This document shows, in pieces, positions 33,010-44,802 of a stretch of 64,000 bases of DNA. A program made the position numbers and the translations under genes. The number at the start of each line of letters is the position of its first letter. Position 1 is the first letter of the stretch. Location of the stretch: the NCBI GenBank assembly GCA_947445035.1, contig CANFCK010000021.1, positions 1 through 64,000 of the forward strand, in the 5' to 3' direction. The notes under the pieces are model-generated. The model was not told the origin of the DNA and did not search any database. It saw only the letters and a program-made list of their open reading frames with translations. The DNA comes from Deltaproteobacteria bacterium (lineage in GTDB: Bacteria; Myxococcota_A; UBA796; SXON01).

Positions 33010-36000
33010 CTATGACTGTCGCGACCGGAGCGCACTTCCCGTGTGGCTTCCGGGCGTGGCGGCCACCTGTTCCGGCGTCCCCTCCACCACGATGGTCCCG
33101 CCGCCCGCGCCAGCCTCCGGCCCAAGATCGATGACCCAGTCGGCGTGCCGGATCACGTCGAGGTGGTGCTCTACGACCACGACGGTGTGGCCCTGATCGA
33201 CGAGTCGATCGAGCACCTGGACCAGCCTCTCGACGTCGGCGAGGTGCAGCCCGGTGGTCGGCTCGTCCAGGACATAGACGCGGCCGACGTCCCCGGGCCG
33301 CTCCATCAAGCCGACCGCGAGCTTGATCCGCTGGGCCTCGCCCCCGGACAGCGTGGCTGAGGACTGGCCGAGGCGCAGGTAGCCGAGCCCAACATCCACC
33401 AGCGAGCGCAGGCCACGGGCGATCTTCCGGTGGGCGGCGAACAGCTCCAGCGCGGCATCCGCGCGCATCTCCAAAACGTCGGCCACCGTGTGGCCTTTCC
33501 AACGGACGTCGAGCGTGCTGCGCTCGAACCTGCGGCCCTGGCAATGGTCACAACGCACCCAGACGTCGCTGACGAAGTGCATCTCGATCTGGAGCTGCCC
33601 GTGCCCGCCGCAGTGCGGGCAGGCGCCAGCACCCGCGTTGAACGAGAAGCGGCCGGCTGTCCACCCACGCTCCTTGGCGACGGGCGTGCCGGCGTACAGC
33701 ACGCGCACGGCGTCCCAGACGCCCAGGTACGTCGCTGGTGTACTGCGAGGGCTGCGGCCGATGGGCGCCTGGTCGATGACGCTGAGCTCGGGAATCGCCT
33801 GGGTGACGCCGATCGAGGGCACGATCTGCCACGCGCCCTTGCGGCCAGCTTGCAGCGCCGGGACGAGGCCATCGAGGACCACGGTGCTCTTACCGCTGCC
33901 GCTGACGCCGGTCACGACGGTGAGGCAGCCCATCGGGAAACGTACGATGACGTCCACCACGTTGTTCTGCCGAATCGGTCCGACCGTCAGCCATGCCTTG
34001 GGCTGGCGCCGTTTGGCCGGAACCGCGATGGCACGGTCACCTCTGAGGAAGGCCCCTGTCAGCGAGGCGGGACCGAGCTCGTTGGGGGTCGCCGCCGCGA
34101 GGAGCCGCCCGCCCTCTTCCCCGGCGCCGGGGCCCAGATCGATGACCCAATCGGCACGACGGATGGTCTCGGGGTCGTGCTCGACCATGATGACGGTGTT
34201 GCCCAGCGCGCGCAGGCGATCGATCGTCCGGAGCAGCCGATCGGTGTCCCGCGCGTGCAGGCCGATCGTGGGCTCGTCCAGGACATAGATACACCCGACC
34301 AGCCCGCTGCCGATCTGCGAGGCCAGCCGGATGCGCTGCGCCTCCCCGCCCGACAGCGTGTCCCCCCGCCGGTCGAGCGAAAGGTACTCGAGCCCCACGT
34401 CCAGCAAGAACCCGAGCCGCGCGTTGAGCTGGAGGAGCGGCAGCTCCGCGATGAGCCGGTCATTGCCCAAGAGCTCCAGCCCCACGAAGAAGGCCGCGGC
34501 GTCCCCCACGCTCATCGCGGCGACTTCGGCGATGCTGAACCCCCCTACGCGCACCGCGAGCGACTCAGGGCGCAGCCGAGCGCCCTGGCAGACGTAGCAG
34601 ATTGCACCGGGCGCGGAGTCCGCCAGCAGCTTCTGGTCCGCGTCCGCCTTCCACCACACCGCGCGGGTCCGTTTGCGGCCGATGCCCTCGCACGCCGGGC
34701 AGGCGCCCAAGTAGTGGTTGAACGAGAAGTGCCGCGAGGTGAGCGGGTCCGGCACCACCGCGCCGTGTTTGCTGCATTCGGCCCGCGCGGAGAGGGGCCA
34801 CGCACCGGCGTCCGAGACAAAGCGACAGCGCCCGCCCCCCAGCTTGTACGCCAGCGCCACGGCCTCGATCACCCGGCCGCGTTCCACCTGCGACGGATCG
34901 AATCGGTCCAGCACGAGCGACTTCACCGCCGCAGCCCCGAGGGCGTCCAAGGCAACCACCTGGCCATTGACTTCGGCCCTGGCGAAGCCCTCGGCGAGCA
35001 GCTCGTCGGCGGGGCGAGCGGCGGTGAGCTCCACGACGAGCCGGCCGGCACCGCGATCGCCGAGACGCTCCGGGGCCTGACCCGGCGGACAGGCCCGCAC
35101 CACCTCATCGCATTTGTGGCAATGCGCGACGCCCACGTGCGTCCACAGCAGGCGCATGTTGTCCCAGACCTCGGTGACGGTCGCGACGGTGGACCGCGGG
35201 GTCTGGGCGCTGACCTTCTGGTCGATGGCGATCGAGGGGGCCAGACCGTCTACGGCATCGACGGGAGCGCGGTCCAAGCGCCCCAGGAACCGCCGCGCGT
35301 AGGTGCTGAGGCTCTCGACGTAGCGGCGCTGCCCTTCGGCGAAGATGGTGTCGAAGGCAAGCGAGGTCTTGCCGCTGCCGGACACCCCGGTGATCACGGT
35401 GGTCTTGCCCCGCGGGATGCGGACGTCGACACCGCGAAGGTTGTGGCAGCGTGCGCCCCGCACCACGAGGTCGTCGGCGTGGCCGGCGACAAAGGCCTTG
35501 GCGCGCCCCGCGGCGAATCGGCGCGCCGGCCCCCCGAGCTCGGGCAGCGCCCGGAGCACGTGCCCCGTCGGCGTGTCCTGGAGGGCCAGCGCCTCGGGCG
35601 ACCCGCTGAACAACACCCGGCCCCCCGCCGCGCCGCCTTCCGGGCCCAGCTCGACGAGGTGGTCGGCCACCTTGATGACGTCGGTGTTGTGCTCGATGAC
35701 CAGCACCGTGTTCCCGCCGTCGACCAGCGCCTGAATCGCGCCCAGCAGCAGCCGGACGTCCGAGAAATGCAAGCCCGTCGTCGGCTCGTCCAGCAGGTAC
35801 AGGGTTCGCCCCGTCGCGACCCGATGCAGCTCCGTCGAGAGCTTCACCCGCTGGGCCTCCCCCCCTGATAACGTCGATGCTGTCTGGCCCAACGTGACGT
35901 AGCCCAGCCCGACCGTGGCCATGGTCCCGAAGATCCGGCTCAGTTTTTTGTGCTTCGCGAAGAACGCCGCGGCTTCGGCCACGGTCATCGCCAGTACGTC

Positions 36001-38034
36001 GGCGACGGACTGGTCGCGGTACCGGACCTCCAGCGTTTCCGGGTTGAAGCGACGCCCTTCGCAGCGTTCACACACCACCATCACGTCGGCGAGGAAGCTC
36101 ATCTCGATCACGCGGACGCCCGCCCCTTCGCACTCCTCGCAGCGGCCGCCGGATACGTTGAACGTGAAGCGCGACTTGGACCACCCCCGTGAGCGGGACT
36201 CTGGAAGCTCGGCGAACAGGTCCCGGATCAGATCGAACGCCCCGGTGTACGTCGCGGGGTTGCTGCGAGGCGTGCGCCCAATCGGCGACTGGTCGATCTC
36301 GATGACCTTGTCGATGGCATCGGCGCCGAGCAATCCCGGGGTTTCGTCACCGACGATCGCGCGATCGAGCGCCGGTTTCAGCACATCGAACACCAGCGTG
36401 CTCTTTCCGGAGCCGGAGACCCCGGTGAACACCGTGAGCGCGCCCAGGGGCAGGTCGATGTCCACGCCTCGGAGGTTGTGAAGGGTGGCCCCCCGCAGCG
36501 AGAGCTGTGCCCCCGTCGTGGGCCGTCGTATCGCTGGAAGAGCGATGGTCTCGGCGTCACGGAGGAACCGAGCGGTCTCGGTGTTGAGTCGAGAGAATTC
36601 GCGTGGCGTGCCCTCCGCAACCAGCAGACCGCCGTTCTGACCCGCACCCGGGCCGACGTCGATGATGCGGTCCGCCTTCTCCATCGTCTCTCGATCATGC
36701 TCGACCACGACGACGGTGTTGCCCGCGTCCCGCAGTCGCGCGAGCGCCGCGATCAACCTGCCGTTGTCCCTCGAGTGGAGGCCGATGCTCGGCTCATCCA
36801 GCACATAGGTGACCCCGACCAGACCGCTGCCGACACACGCGGCCAGCCGGATGCGCTGGGCCTCGCCACCGGACAGGGTGTTCGAGGCGCGGTCGAGCGA
36901 CAGGTAGCCGAGCCCGACATCGTCCAAGAAGCGCAGGCGCTGGCCCAGCTCGTGGACGATCCCCGCGCCGACGCGCGCCTCGGTCCCTTCGAGCTTGACC
37001 GCCGCAAAGAAAGCATGGGCATCCCCCACCGACATCGTGGCCAGCTCGGCAATGTTCCGGCCTCGGAAGAGCACTGCCAACGCTACCGGGTTGAGACGCC
37101 TCCCCGCGCACGCGGGACAGATGCGCCGCCTGCTCGCGTCGAGGTCAGACGGCGCGGGGAGCAGGTTCCCACGGGCGTCGGCAAAGACCGCGCCGATGCC
37201 CATGCAGGTCCCGCAGGCGCCCTGAGGGGCGTTGAAGGAGAAAAGTCTGGGTTCCAGTTCGGGAAGGCTGACGCCGTGCTCGGGACACGCCCGTTCGACC
37301 GCGTGCTGCGTCCACACCTCGCCGACCAAGGTGGCACACACTCCCGCAGCCAGCCCCACTGCACGCTCGACCGCCTCGACCAGCCGGGCCCGGTCGTCGC
37401 GCACGACCACCAGCCGATCGACCACCAGCTCCAAGGTGTGCTTTTCGTATCGTTCGAGCGTGATCTCCTCGTCGAGAGTGCGCAGCGCCCCGTCAATCCG
37501 TACCCGCAGCCACCCGTCGCGTCGCCACTCGTCCAGCTCTTTGCGGTACTCCCCCTTCCGGTCGCGGACCACGGGCGCAAGCACCACCAGGCGTTGGCCC
37601 TCATGCGCTGCGAGCAGGCTGTCAGCGATGTCTCCGGGGCTACGTCGCGCGATCTGGCGCTGGCAGAGGGGGCAGTGGGGCGTGCCGAGGCGCGCCCAGA
37701 GGAGCCGCAGGTGATCGAAGAGCTCGGTGACCGTGCCGACCGTACTGCGAGGGTTGCGGTTGACGGTCTTCTGGTCGATACAAAGCGTCGGGGAAAGCCC
37801 GGTGACCGAGTCCACCTTGGGCCGTTCCATCTGGCCCAGGAACTGCCGCGCGTAGGGCGACAGCGACTCCATGAAGCGCCGCTGACCCTCTTGGTACAAC
37901 GTGTCGAACGCCAGTGACGACTTCCCCGACCCCGACACACCCGTGACCACGGTCAACGACCCGTGGACCACGTCGACATCGATGCCGCGGAGGTTGTGCT
38001 CGCGCGCGCCGCGGATGCGGATGGCGTCGTTCAT
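33010..38034 (-). CDS. uvrA: Tandem double-length UvrA excinuclease ATPase
   Basis: 1674 aa, about twice the usual 940. Two complete UvrA-like units are fused, residues about 1-840 and 850-1674. Each has two ABC modules, so there are four Walker A motifs ([10 protein letters not shown] at about residues 32, 536, 885 and 1375) and four LSGGEAQR signatures. Zinc-finger Cys pairs are present, including [14 protein letters not shown] with CERCEGRRF and [14 protein letters not shown] with CDHCQGRRF. The units share about the same domain order but differ in detail, so the duplication is old. UvrA recognises bulky DNA lesions and loads UvrB; a normal UvrA works as a dimer. Similar fused UvrA proteins are known in Chlamydia. 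No uvrB or uvrC is in the window. Confidence 0.9.
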   Translation of the reverse strand: MNDAIRIRGAREHNLRGIDVDVVHGSLTVVTGVSGSGKSSLAFDTLYQEGQRRFMESLSPYARQFLGQMERPKVDSVTGLSPTLCIDQKTVNRNPRSTVGTVTELFDHLRLLWARLGTPHCPLCQRQIARRSPGDIADSLLAAHEGQRLVVLAPVVRDRKGEYRKELDEWRRDGWLRVRIDGALRTLDEEITLERYEKHTLELVVDRLVVVRDDRARLVEAVERAVGLAAGVCATLVGEVWTQHAVERACPEHGVSLPELEPRLFSFNAPQGACGTCMGIGAVFADARGNLLPAPSDLDASRRRICPACAGRRLNPVALAVLFRGRNIAELATMSVGDAHAFFAAVKLEGTEARVGAGIVHELGQRLRFLDDVGLGYLSLDRASNTLSGGEAQRIRLAACVGSGLVGVTYVLDEPSIGLHSRDNGRLIAALARLRDAGNTVVVVEHDRETMEKADRIIDVGPGAGQNGGLLVAEGTPREFSRLNTETARFLRDAETIALPAIRRPTTGAQLSLRGATLHNLRGVDIDLPLGALTVFTGVSGSGKSTLVFDVLKPALDRAIVGDETPGLLGADAIDKVIEIDQSPIGRTPRSNPATYTGAFDLIRDLFAELPESRSRGWSKSRFTFNVSGGRCEECEGAGVRVIEMSFLADVMVVCERCEGRRFNPETLEVRYRDQSVADVLAMTVAEAAAFFAKHKKLSRIFGTMATVGLGYVTLGQTASTLSGGEAQRVKLSTELHRVATGRTLYLLDEPTTGLHFSDVRLLLGAIQALVDGGNTVLVIEHNTDVIKVADHLVELGPEGGAAGGRVLFSGSPEALALQDTPTGHVLRALPELGGPARRFAAGRAKAFVAGHADDLVVRGARCHNLRGVDVRIPRGKTTVITGVSGSGKTSLAFDTIFAEGQRRYVESLSTYARRFLGRLDRAPVDAVDGLAPSIAIDQKVSAQTPRSTVATVTEVWDNMRLLWTHVGVAHCHKCDEVVRACPPGQAPERLGDRGAGRLVVELTAARPADELLAEGFARAEVNGQVVALDALGAAAVKSLVLDRFDPSQVERGRVIEAVALAYKLGGGRCRFVSDAGAWPLSARAECSKHGAVVPDPLTSRHFSFNHYLGACPACEGIGRKRTRAVWWKADADQKLLADSAPGAICYVCQGARLRPESLAVRVGGFSIAEVAAMSVGDAAAFFVGLELLGNDRLIAELPLLQLNARLGFLLDVGLEYLSLDRRGDTLSGGEAQRIRLASQIGSGLVGCIYVLDEPTIGLHARDTDRLLRTIDRLRALGNTVIMVEHDPETIRRADWVIDLGPGAGEEGGRLLAAATPNELGPASLTGAFLRGDRAIAVPAKRRQPKAWLTVGPIRQNNVVDVIVRFPMGCLTVVTGVSGSGKSTVVLDGLVPALQAGRKGAWQIVPSIGVTQAIPELSVIDQAPIGRSPRSTPATYLGVWDAVRVLYAGTPVAKERGWTAGRFSFNAGAGACPHCGGHGQLQIEMHFVSDVWVRCDHCQGRRFERSTLDVRWKGHTVADVLEMRADAALELFAAHRKIARGLRSLVDVGLGYLRLGQSSATLSGGEAQRIKLAVGLMERPGDVGRVYVLDEPTTGLHLADVERLVQVLDRLVDQGHTVVVVEHHLDVIRHADWVIDLGPEAGAGGGTIVVEGTPEQVAATPGSHTGSALRSRQS

Positions 38035-38052
38035 GGGCGCGCGGGTAAATCG

Positions 38053-39132
<1,080 letters not shown>

Positions 39133-39209
39133 CGCGTTCTCTCCACGACCATCCTTGCACGGCGGGCCGCAGCCCGCACCCCCCACGACCCCGCGTTACA
39201 TTTCGCGGG

Positions 39210-39950
39210 ATGCTCGCTGTTGTCCAGTTCAAGCCCAGGCGTGGGGCCCGGAACTCAAACCTGGAAAAGCTGGCCGGGCTGACCGAGCAGGCGCTCATCG
39301 CTGGCGCCAAGCTCGTCGTCCTACCGGAAATGGCCGCTACAGGCTACCGCTTTCCGAATCCAGAAGTCGTGCGCCCCATGGCCGAGCTGCCGCGCGGCGC
39401 CACCTGGCGGGTGCTGGCGCTCTTGGCCAAGGAGCACGCGGCCCACATCGTGATCGGGTTCGTCGAGGATTGCGAGGGCAAACTCTACAACGCGGCCATG
39501 GTGATCAACCCCGAGGGCAAGATCGAGGCGGTGTACCGCAAGCGGCTGCTCTACATGGACGATCACACCTGGGCCAACCCTGGGGACCTTCCCTACCCGG
39601 TCTTTCAGACCGCCTGGGGCAAGACGTCCCTGGGCATCTGCATGGACATCAACGACCCGCGCTTCCTCACGCATATTCGCAAGGTTCGTCCCGACCTCCT
39701 CTTGTTTCCCACCAACTGGGTGGACGAAGGCGCCGACGTTCACGCCTACTGGCGCAATCAGCTGCGCGGCTGGAACGGCATCTTCATGGCGGCCGACCGT
39801 TGGGGCGAGGAAGACGGCGTTTTCTTCGCGGGGCGCTCGGCGATCTTCCACAAGGGCGTGACCCTCGTCGAAGCCCCCGTCGAGGGCGATGGCTTCTTCC
39901 TGGCCGACGTGCCGGTGAAGGCAGCGAGCATCGCGCCCGTCGTCGGGTAA
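39210..39950 (+). CDS. Carbon-nitrogen hydrolase (nitrilase superfamily)
   Basis: 246 aa. The Glu-Lys-Cys triad of the nitrilase fold is visible: E40 in LVVLPEMAATGY, the Lys in VYRKRLLYMDDH (about residue 110) and the Cys in LGICMDINDPRF (about residue 144). Start is ATG 39210. No signal peptide is seen, so it acts in the cytoplasm. Members of this superfamily hydrolyse amides, carbamoylated amines or omega-amides; the sequence is nearest in style to the amidase branch. The substrate is not predictable from context: its neighbours are exported proteins. It abuts the convergent CAP gene. Confidence 0.82.
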   Translation: MLAVVQFKPRRGARNSNLEKLAGLTEQALIAGAKLVVLPEMAATGYRFPNPEVVRPMAELPRGATWRVLALLAKEHAAHIVIGFVEDCEGKLYNAAMVINPEGKIEAVYRKRLLYMDDHTWANPGDLPYPVFQTAWGKTSLGICMDINDPRFLTHIRKVRPDLLLFPTNWVDEGADVHAYWRNQLRGWNGIFMAADRWGEEDGVFFAGRSAIFHKGVTLVEAPVEGDGFFLADVPVKAASIAPVVG

Positions 39951-40931
39951 TCAGCCTCGACGACGCCGCGTGCAAAGCAGCAGCGCCGCGACCAGCCCGG
40001 CTGGCCCGGCAACGCTCGCGCCCGTCCCGCACATCACCTCGGGCAGCGCGATGACCCCGTTGCCACCGTCGTCGCCGGGACCATCGACGTCGTCGTCGCC
40101 ACCGCTACCGCCCCAAACCACGCTCTGGTCGTACTCTTCGGCGCAGTTGCCCGCCAAAAGCGCGCCCGTCGCCGGGAAACGACCGGATTCTCCGCTGCGG
40201 GTTTCCCACTCCACCGCCCAGGGCGTGCATTCTTCGGCGTCGAGGCTCTGGTAGTACACGCCGTTGTCGGGATCGCCGACGAAGGATTCGAGGTTGGTCC
40301 GATCGCCATCGACGTTGAGCTGTAGGCGGGCCGGTGCCTCGGCGGCGCCCCAGTCGGCGTAGACCGCGTCGCCGTGTTCGGCGGCCACACGCACGGGCGG
40401 CTCGCCCTCTTTGAGCTCGCCGGCGGCGAAGTCCTGCGTGAGGAAGTCCGACGCCATGCCGCCGCCCATCTCATTGAAGCTGCCGCTCATGATGTTGGCG
40501 CGATGGCCGTCGTGCGAGCACATCCACATCGACATCACCGCCGCGCGAGGGTCCGTCGTGCCGTACGCGATGTTTTCGCCCATGCCGCCGTTGGCGTCGG
40601 AGTAGTAGCGACCCACCCGCGTCCAGGTGTCGGTGCCATCGCAAGACTCATGCTGGAAACACCCGTTGTCGCGCATGTCCCGCGAGTGGAAGCGCGCGAC
40701 CTCGGTCAACGCCAGATCGATGTAGAGCGGGGATTTGGCCGTCTTTTCGTCGTCGCTGAACTCGGCCATCGAGCAGCCGCCGGTCCGATAGTCCGACTTG
40801 AACTCGTCGGGGGCGACCCGCGCCGCGTTCGTCCATAGGATCAACGCCCGCTCTTCATCAGACGGGTAGCCGTCCACGGGGTCCCCGTACCCGGCAACGA
40901 CCGTGAGTACTACCAGCTGCGCGAAGTCCAT
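39951..40931 (-). CDS. CAP/SCP-domain secreted protein with C-terminal anchor
   Basis: 326 aa from ATG 40931 (in TGATG with the upstream stop); a GTG one codon earlier is possible. Signal peptide about 15 residues. The CAP fold is seen: ERALILWTNAARVAPDEF, LTEVARFHSRDMRDNGCFQH (metal-type His), GGMGENIAYGTTD and SMWMCSHDGHRANIMSGSFN with GGGMASDFLTQDF. A Gly/Asp-rich linker (GGSGGDDDVDGPGDDGGNG) leads to a Cys-Gly motif, hydrophobic helix and CTRRRRG end like MYXO-CTERM anchors. CAP proteins bind lipids or act in surface defence; the exact role is unknown. Follows the DUF2505 gene closely. Confidence 0.8.
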   Translation of the reverse strand: MDFAQLVVLTVVAGYGDPVDGYPSDEERALILWTNAARVAPDEFKSDYRTGGCSMAEFSDDEKTAKSPLYIDLALTEVARFHSRDMRDNGCFQHESCDGTDTWTRVGRYYSDANGGMGENIAYGTTDPRAAVMSMWMCSHDGHRANIMSGSFNEMGGGMASDFLTQDFAAGELKEGEPPVRVAAEHGDAVYADWGAAEAPARLQLNVDGDRTNLESFVGDPDNGVYYQSLDAEECTPWAVEWETRSGESGRFPATGALLAGNCAEEYDQSVVWGGSGGDDDVDGPGDDGGNGVIALPEVMCGTGASVAGPAGLVAALLLCTRRRRG

Positions 40932-41407
40932 CACCCACCCTCGACAAGACGCCGAATCACTGGTTCGGCTTTGGCATAGCCCCGCTGTACCTGTTCGGCG
41001 ATGTGGCGCTCGATCGAGCCGCCCACCAGCGCCATCTTCACGTCGATTTTGCCAGCGATCACCCGCTCGCAGCCCCCCTCAGCGGCGGAAACCCGGGACT
41101 CACCCCGACAGCTGACCCGTTCGCTGAAAACTTCGGGGACGATGGCCCAGCGTGTCGCGAAGCGGGCATCGTCACGCTCGACCTCTTGCACATAGCGGAA
41201 ACGTTCGACGCCGAGGGCCTTCTGCGCGACAGGTGGCATCGGCTGATTTTGCGTGACGCGGGTCCGCTGAGTGAGGCCTCGCGACGGCATCGGCTCGACC
41301 TGGACATCGGCGGCCGCCGCCAGTGCCGCCTCGAACTCCGACGCGCCTGAGCGCTGCCAGTACACCTCTGGCGTGCAGGCGAAGCGTTGGACCACTGTGA
41401 ATTCCAT
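40931..41407 (-). CDS. DUF2505 family protein
   Basis: 158 aa. Matches the DUF2505 family of START-like fold proteins: an N-terminal FTVVQRFACTPEVYWQR stretch, central TRVTQNQPMPPVAQKALG and RWAIVPEVFSERVSCRGE, and a C-terminal GGSIERHIAEQVQRGYAKAE. No signal peptide. The fold forms a hydrophobic cavity that could bind a lipid or other small molecule. Function in bacteria is not established. Translationally linked to the CAP gene (TGATG). Confidence 0.7.
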   Translation of the reverse strand: MEFTVVQRFACTPEVYWQRSGASEFEAALAAAADVQVEPMPSRGLTQRTRVTQNQPMPPVAQKALGVERFRYVQEVERDDARFATRWAIVPEVFSERVSCRGESRVSAAEGGCERVIAGKIDVKMALVGGSIERHIAEQVQRGYAKAEPVIRRLVEGG

Positions 41408-41464
41408 AGGCTAGGAGGGTAGACGCCGGCGGGTTCTTCCGCAAGCGGGCGGTGTCAAACGATG

Positions 41465-41481
41465 GTGGGCGTTACGCCCGC
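41465..41481 (+). promoter_or_regulatory. Hairpin over the ribosome-binding region
   Basis: GTGGGCG-TTA-CGCCCGC forms a 7-pair stem (one U-G pair) ending 3 bases before the ATG at 41485. It occupies the place where a ribosome-binding site should lie and could limit translation of the subtilase. No Shine-Dalgarno sequence is apparent there. Confidence 0.3.
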
Positions 41482-41484
41482 CGG

Positions 41485-44400
41485 ATGCTGCTGTTCCTCG
41501 CCTTCACCGCCCAAGCGGTGCTGCCGCTCCCGACCTTTCCCGAGTGCGGCGAGCCCGACGACGACGCATCCTGCCCCAGCGACCTCGACCGCGATTGGGC
41601 CCTGATCAGCTACATCCCAGAAGGGAGCCGCGCGACGATTCGGCCCGGTGAAACGGCCAGCGGCGCCAGCGCGGACCTCGCGTGGCGCCTGTCGACGGGA
41701 CGGTTCGACGTCACCCTCGGCGTGTGCGACTCGGGCTTCGATTGGAGCAACGGCAACTACGTCAACAAGATCGCGCTGAACACCGCGGAGCTTCCGCTCC
41801 CCGAGGTGGAGCCGGGCGTCGATGCCGCCGACTACGATGTCGATGGCAACGGGCTGGTCAACGTGCAGGACTGGGCCCTGGACACCCGCGTTGATTGGGC
41901 CGCCGGTCGCGACAAAGCCGATGGGATGCTCGACCCGAGCGACCTGATCTACACCTTTTCAGACGGCGTCGATGACGACGGCAACGGCTTTGTCGATGAC
42001 ATCGCCGGCTGGGACTTCTTCGCGGACGACAACGACCCCTACGCCGAGCTGCAGGTCTCCTACGGGGACCACGGCGACGGTGTCGTAGAGGAGATGGCGG
42101 CAGAAGGCGGCGACGGGGGCGACATCGGTATCTGCCCCAATTGCTCGGTTTTGCTGCTGCGCACCGGGGATGGTTTTGTCACCGATGGCCATCGCGTCGG
42201 CATGGCCATTGCCTACGCGACGGGCCAAGGCGTCGAGGTCATCAACATGTCGCTCGGGGCGCTGTCGCGACCCGCCGAGTTGGAGAGCATCGTCAAGTGG
42301 GCGCACGACCAGGGGGTCACCCTCGTCGGGGTGGCGGGCGATGAAAACGCCTACCACCACAATCAACCGTCGATGTTGGACGAGATCTTCTACGTGAAGT
42401 CCATCCACTCGGACACGCGCGAAGAAGACCGTGGCGCCTACAGCTACCTGAACTTCTTCAACTGCAACAACTTCGGTTCGCGCCTGGACTGGAGCGTCGA
42501 CACGTCGGCCTGTGCGACCGGGGCCGCGGCGCTCACGACCGGCGCCGCCGGCATCCTCATCTCCTACGCGCGGGACCACGGCATCGAGCTGACGCCGGAC
42601 GAGATTCGCCAGCTCCTGGCGATGAACGCGGATGACGTCGCGCTGAGCGCGGAGGAGACCGCCGAGGCGGGCACCTACCCCTCGTCGGAGGGCTGGGACT
42701 TCTTCTTCGGCTATGGCCGGATGAACCTCGGTGCGGCAACGCAAGCCCTCGCCGAGGGGCGAATCCCTCCGGTCGCGACGATCGAGACGCCGGGTTGGTT
42801 CGACACCTACGAGGTGCTGATGGGCGAGATTCCCGTGCGTGCGCGGATCGCCGCGGAGCGCTCCGGGGGCTTCCACTTCGTCGTGGAGTATGCCCGCGGC
42901 TGGGACGTCCCAAGCTGGGAGGTGCTCGCCGAGGGCGACAGCACCACCGTCATCGACGGGGAGGTCGCCACGATCGACGCCGCCGGCCTCGGGGCAGAGG
43001 TCCTCGAGCCCGGCAAGGGCGAGACCATCCTCGGCCGGATGGACCGGGTTTTCGCGCCGAGCGTGACCGTCCGGATCACGGTGACCGACAACGAAGGGAA
43101 CGTCGGCCAGGCCCGGCGCACCTTCTTCGTCAAAGAAGACAAGGGCCTCCTGGCCGGCTTCCCGATCGCGATGGGTGACAGCGGCGAGTCGAGCCCCGTG
43201 CTCTACGACATGGACGGCGACGGCGACTACGAGATCGTCATCGCGACCGGCGGTGGCCGCGTTCACGCCTACCAACACGATGGCAGCGAACTCACCGGCT
43301 GGCCGGTCGAGCCGCAGGTGTCGCTGCGCTGGCACGTCGGTCAGCCGGCCGAGGCTGCGGGCATCCCCCCGATGCGCGACGGGTTCATCGCCACCGTCGC
43401 CGTTGGCGACCTCGAAGGCGACGGCGAGCCCGAGGTCGTGGGCGCCAGCGGTGGGGGGTTCGTGTACGCGTGGCACGCGGACGGCTCTGTGGTGAGCGGC
43501 TTCCCCTTGGAGATGGTGGGTCGTGCCCCCGAGGACTTCGGTCCCGCCGACGCGTGGGACAACGGATTCGCGGGGGCGCCAACCCTCTACGACCTCGATG
43601 GGGACGGCACCCTGGAGATCATCGCCGCCGGCCTTGACCAGCGGCTCTACGTGTGGGACTACAGCGGCGCGCCATGGGGACCCTACCCGCTGGAGATCTG
43701 CGCTGAGGAGCTCTGTGGCGTGGCCGGCAACCGCATCATCACCGGCGTGGCGGTCGGCGACGTCGACAACGACGGCGACATCGAGCTGGGCCTGGGCAGC
43801 AACGAGGCCGTTCGGGACGGGCGCTTCTCGATCAGCTACCTCCTGGACGCCACCACGGGCGCGATGGCTCCCGGCTGGCCACTGGAGGAGTCCGGCCTTG
43901 TCGGAGAGGCGGCACTTTTGCCCATCGTCGGCGAGGGCCACCCCTCCAGCCTTGCGTTCGCGGACGTGGACGGCGACGGCGATCTCGAAATCGCCAGCTG
44001 CGTCATGCTCGGTCAAAGCCCGCTGTACCACCACGACGGCAGCGTCGCCGTCGACCTCAGCTACGTGCGCACCGGCTACTCGGAAGGGGGCAACACCACC
44101 GAGCCCAGCCTGACCACCATGTCCAACAACGTCAGCTTCGGCGACCTGGACGGCGACGGAAAACCTGAGTTCTTCGCCGGTGGTGCCGGGACCTACTACC
44201 TGCTTTCCCTCGCGGCGATCGCGTCGATGGAGTACCAACATGTCGCGGCGGCCTGGGACCTGAAGACCGGCAACATGATGCCTGGTTGGCCGCGCCAGAT
44301 CGAAGATCTTCAGTTCTTGGTGGCGCCAGCCGTCGCCGATGTCTCGGGGGACGGCAAGCCCGAGGCGATCTTCGGCAGCGCCGGGTACCTGCTTTACGCC

Positions 44401-44763
44401 TGGGACGGCGAGGGCAAGATCGCGGAGGGCTGGCCCAAGTTCACCGGCAACTGGCTTCTGGGGTCAGCGGCCGTCGGCGACATCGATGGCGACGGCTTCG
44501 TAGACGTGGTCGCGAGCACCCGCGAGGGCAATCTGTTCGCGTGGAGCACCAAGGGGCGAGCCGACCAGGCCGTGCAGTGGCAGAGCATCCATCACGACGC
44601 GCAGAACACCCACAACTACGAGACGCCGGTGGCGCCGCAGGCGGGTCCGCCGGCGGTCGACGCGTGCGAGGGTGAGTGCTGCTGCCAGCACGTCGATGCG
44701 GCCGCACTCGCAGGGGCGTTGGGCGGGCTGGCGGTGATCGTGAGGAGGCGGCGGCGGGGTTAG
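41485..44763 (+). CDS. S8 subtilase-like protein with FG-GAP propeller
   Basis: 1092 aa from ATG 41485. Signal peptide of about 13-18 residues. Residues about 65-425 form a subtilase domain: Asp in VCDSGFDWSNG (D82), His in YGDHGDGVVEEMAAEGG (H196) and the oxyanion-type region GVAGDENAYHHNQ. Where GTSxAxP is expected the sequence reads DTSACATGAAALTTGAAGIL, so the nucleophile is either S341 or replaced (T345). About eight FG-GAP/VCBS repeats follow (such as LYDMDGDGDYEIVIATGGG and GDIDGDGFVDVVAS), forming a beta-propeller. The C-terminus (CEGECCCQHVDAAALAGALG, helix, RRRRRG) is MYXO-CTERM-like. It would be a cell-surface protease or pseudoprotease. Confidence 0.8.
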   Translation: MLLFLAFTAQAVLPLPTFPECGEPDDDASCPSDLDRDWALISYIPEGSRATIRPGETASGASADLAWRLSTGRFDVTLGVCDSGFDWSNGNYVNKIALNTAELPLPEVEPGVDAADYDVDGNGLVNVQDWALDTRVDWAAGRDKADGMLDPSDLIYTFSDGVDDDGNGFVDDIAGWDFFADDNDPYAELQVSYGDHGDGVVEEMAAEGGDGGDIGICPNCSVLLLRTGDGFVTDGHRVGMAIAYATGQGVEVINMSLGALSRPAELESIVKWAHDQGVTLVGVAGDENAYHHNQPSMLDEIFYVKSIHSDTREEDRGAYSYLNFFNCNNFGSRLDWSVDTSACATGAAALTTGAAGILISYARDHGIELTPDEIRQLLAMNADDVALSAEETAEAGTYPSSEGWDFFFGYGRMNLGAATQALAEGRIPPVATIETPGWFDTYEVLMGEIPVRARIAAERSGGFHFVVEYARGWDVPSWEVLAEGDSTTVIDGEVATIDAAGLGAEVLEPGKGETILGRMDRVFAPSVTVRITVTDNEGNVGQARRTFFVKEDKGLLAGFPIAMGDSGESSPVLYDMDGDGDYEIVIATGGGRVHAYQHDGSELTGWPVEPQVSLRWHVGQPAEAAGIPPMRDGFIATVAVGDLEGDGEPEVVGASGGGFVYAWHADGSVVSGFPLEMVGRAPEDFGPADAWDNGFAGAPTLYDLDGDGTLEIIAAGLDQRLYVWDYSGAPWGPYPLEICAEELCGVAGNRIITGVAVGDVDNDGDIELGLGSNEAVRDGRFSISYLLDATTGAMAPGWPLEESGLVGEAALLPIVGEGHPSSLAFADVDGDGDLEIASCVMLGQSPLYHHDGSVAVDLSYVRTGYSEGGNTTEPSLTTMSNNVSFGDLDGDGKPEFFAGGAGTYYLLSLAAIASMEYQHVAAAWDLKTGNMMPGWPRQIEDLQFLVAPAVADVSGDGKPEAIFGSAGYLLYAWDGEGKIAEGWPKFTGNWLLGSAAVGDIDGDGFVDVVASTREGNLFAWSTKGRADQAVQWQSIHHDAQNTHNYETPVAPQAGPPAVDACEGECCCQHVDAAALAGALGGLAVIVRRRRRG

Positions 44764-44802
44764 GCCCGATGCCGATGGCTGCCAGCGCTGAACTAGCCGT
44801 AG

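Noticed and set aside
33430..35868. An 812-codon plus-strand frame
   Set aside because: It is antisense to uvrA, whose motifs are complete and unbroken.
41959..44241. A 760-codon minus-strand frame
   Set aside because: It is antisense to the subtilase/FG-GAP gene and made of low-complexity Val/Asp/Arg sequence.
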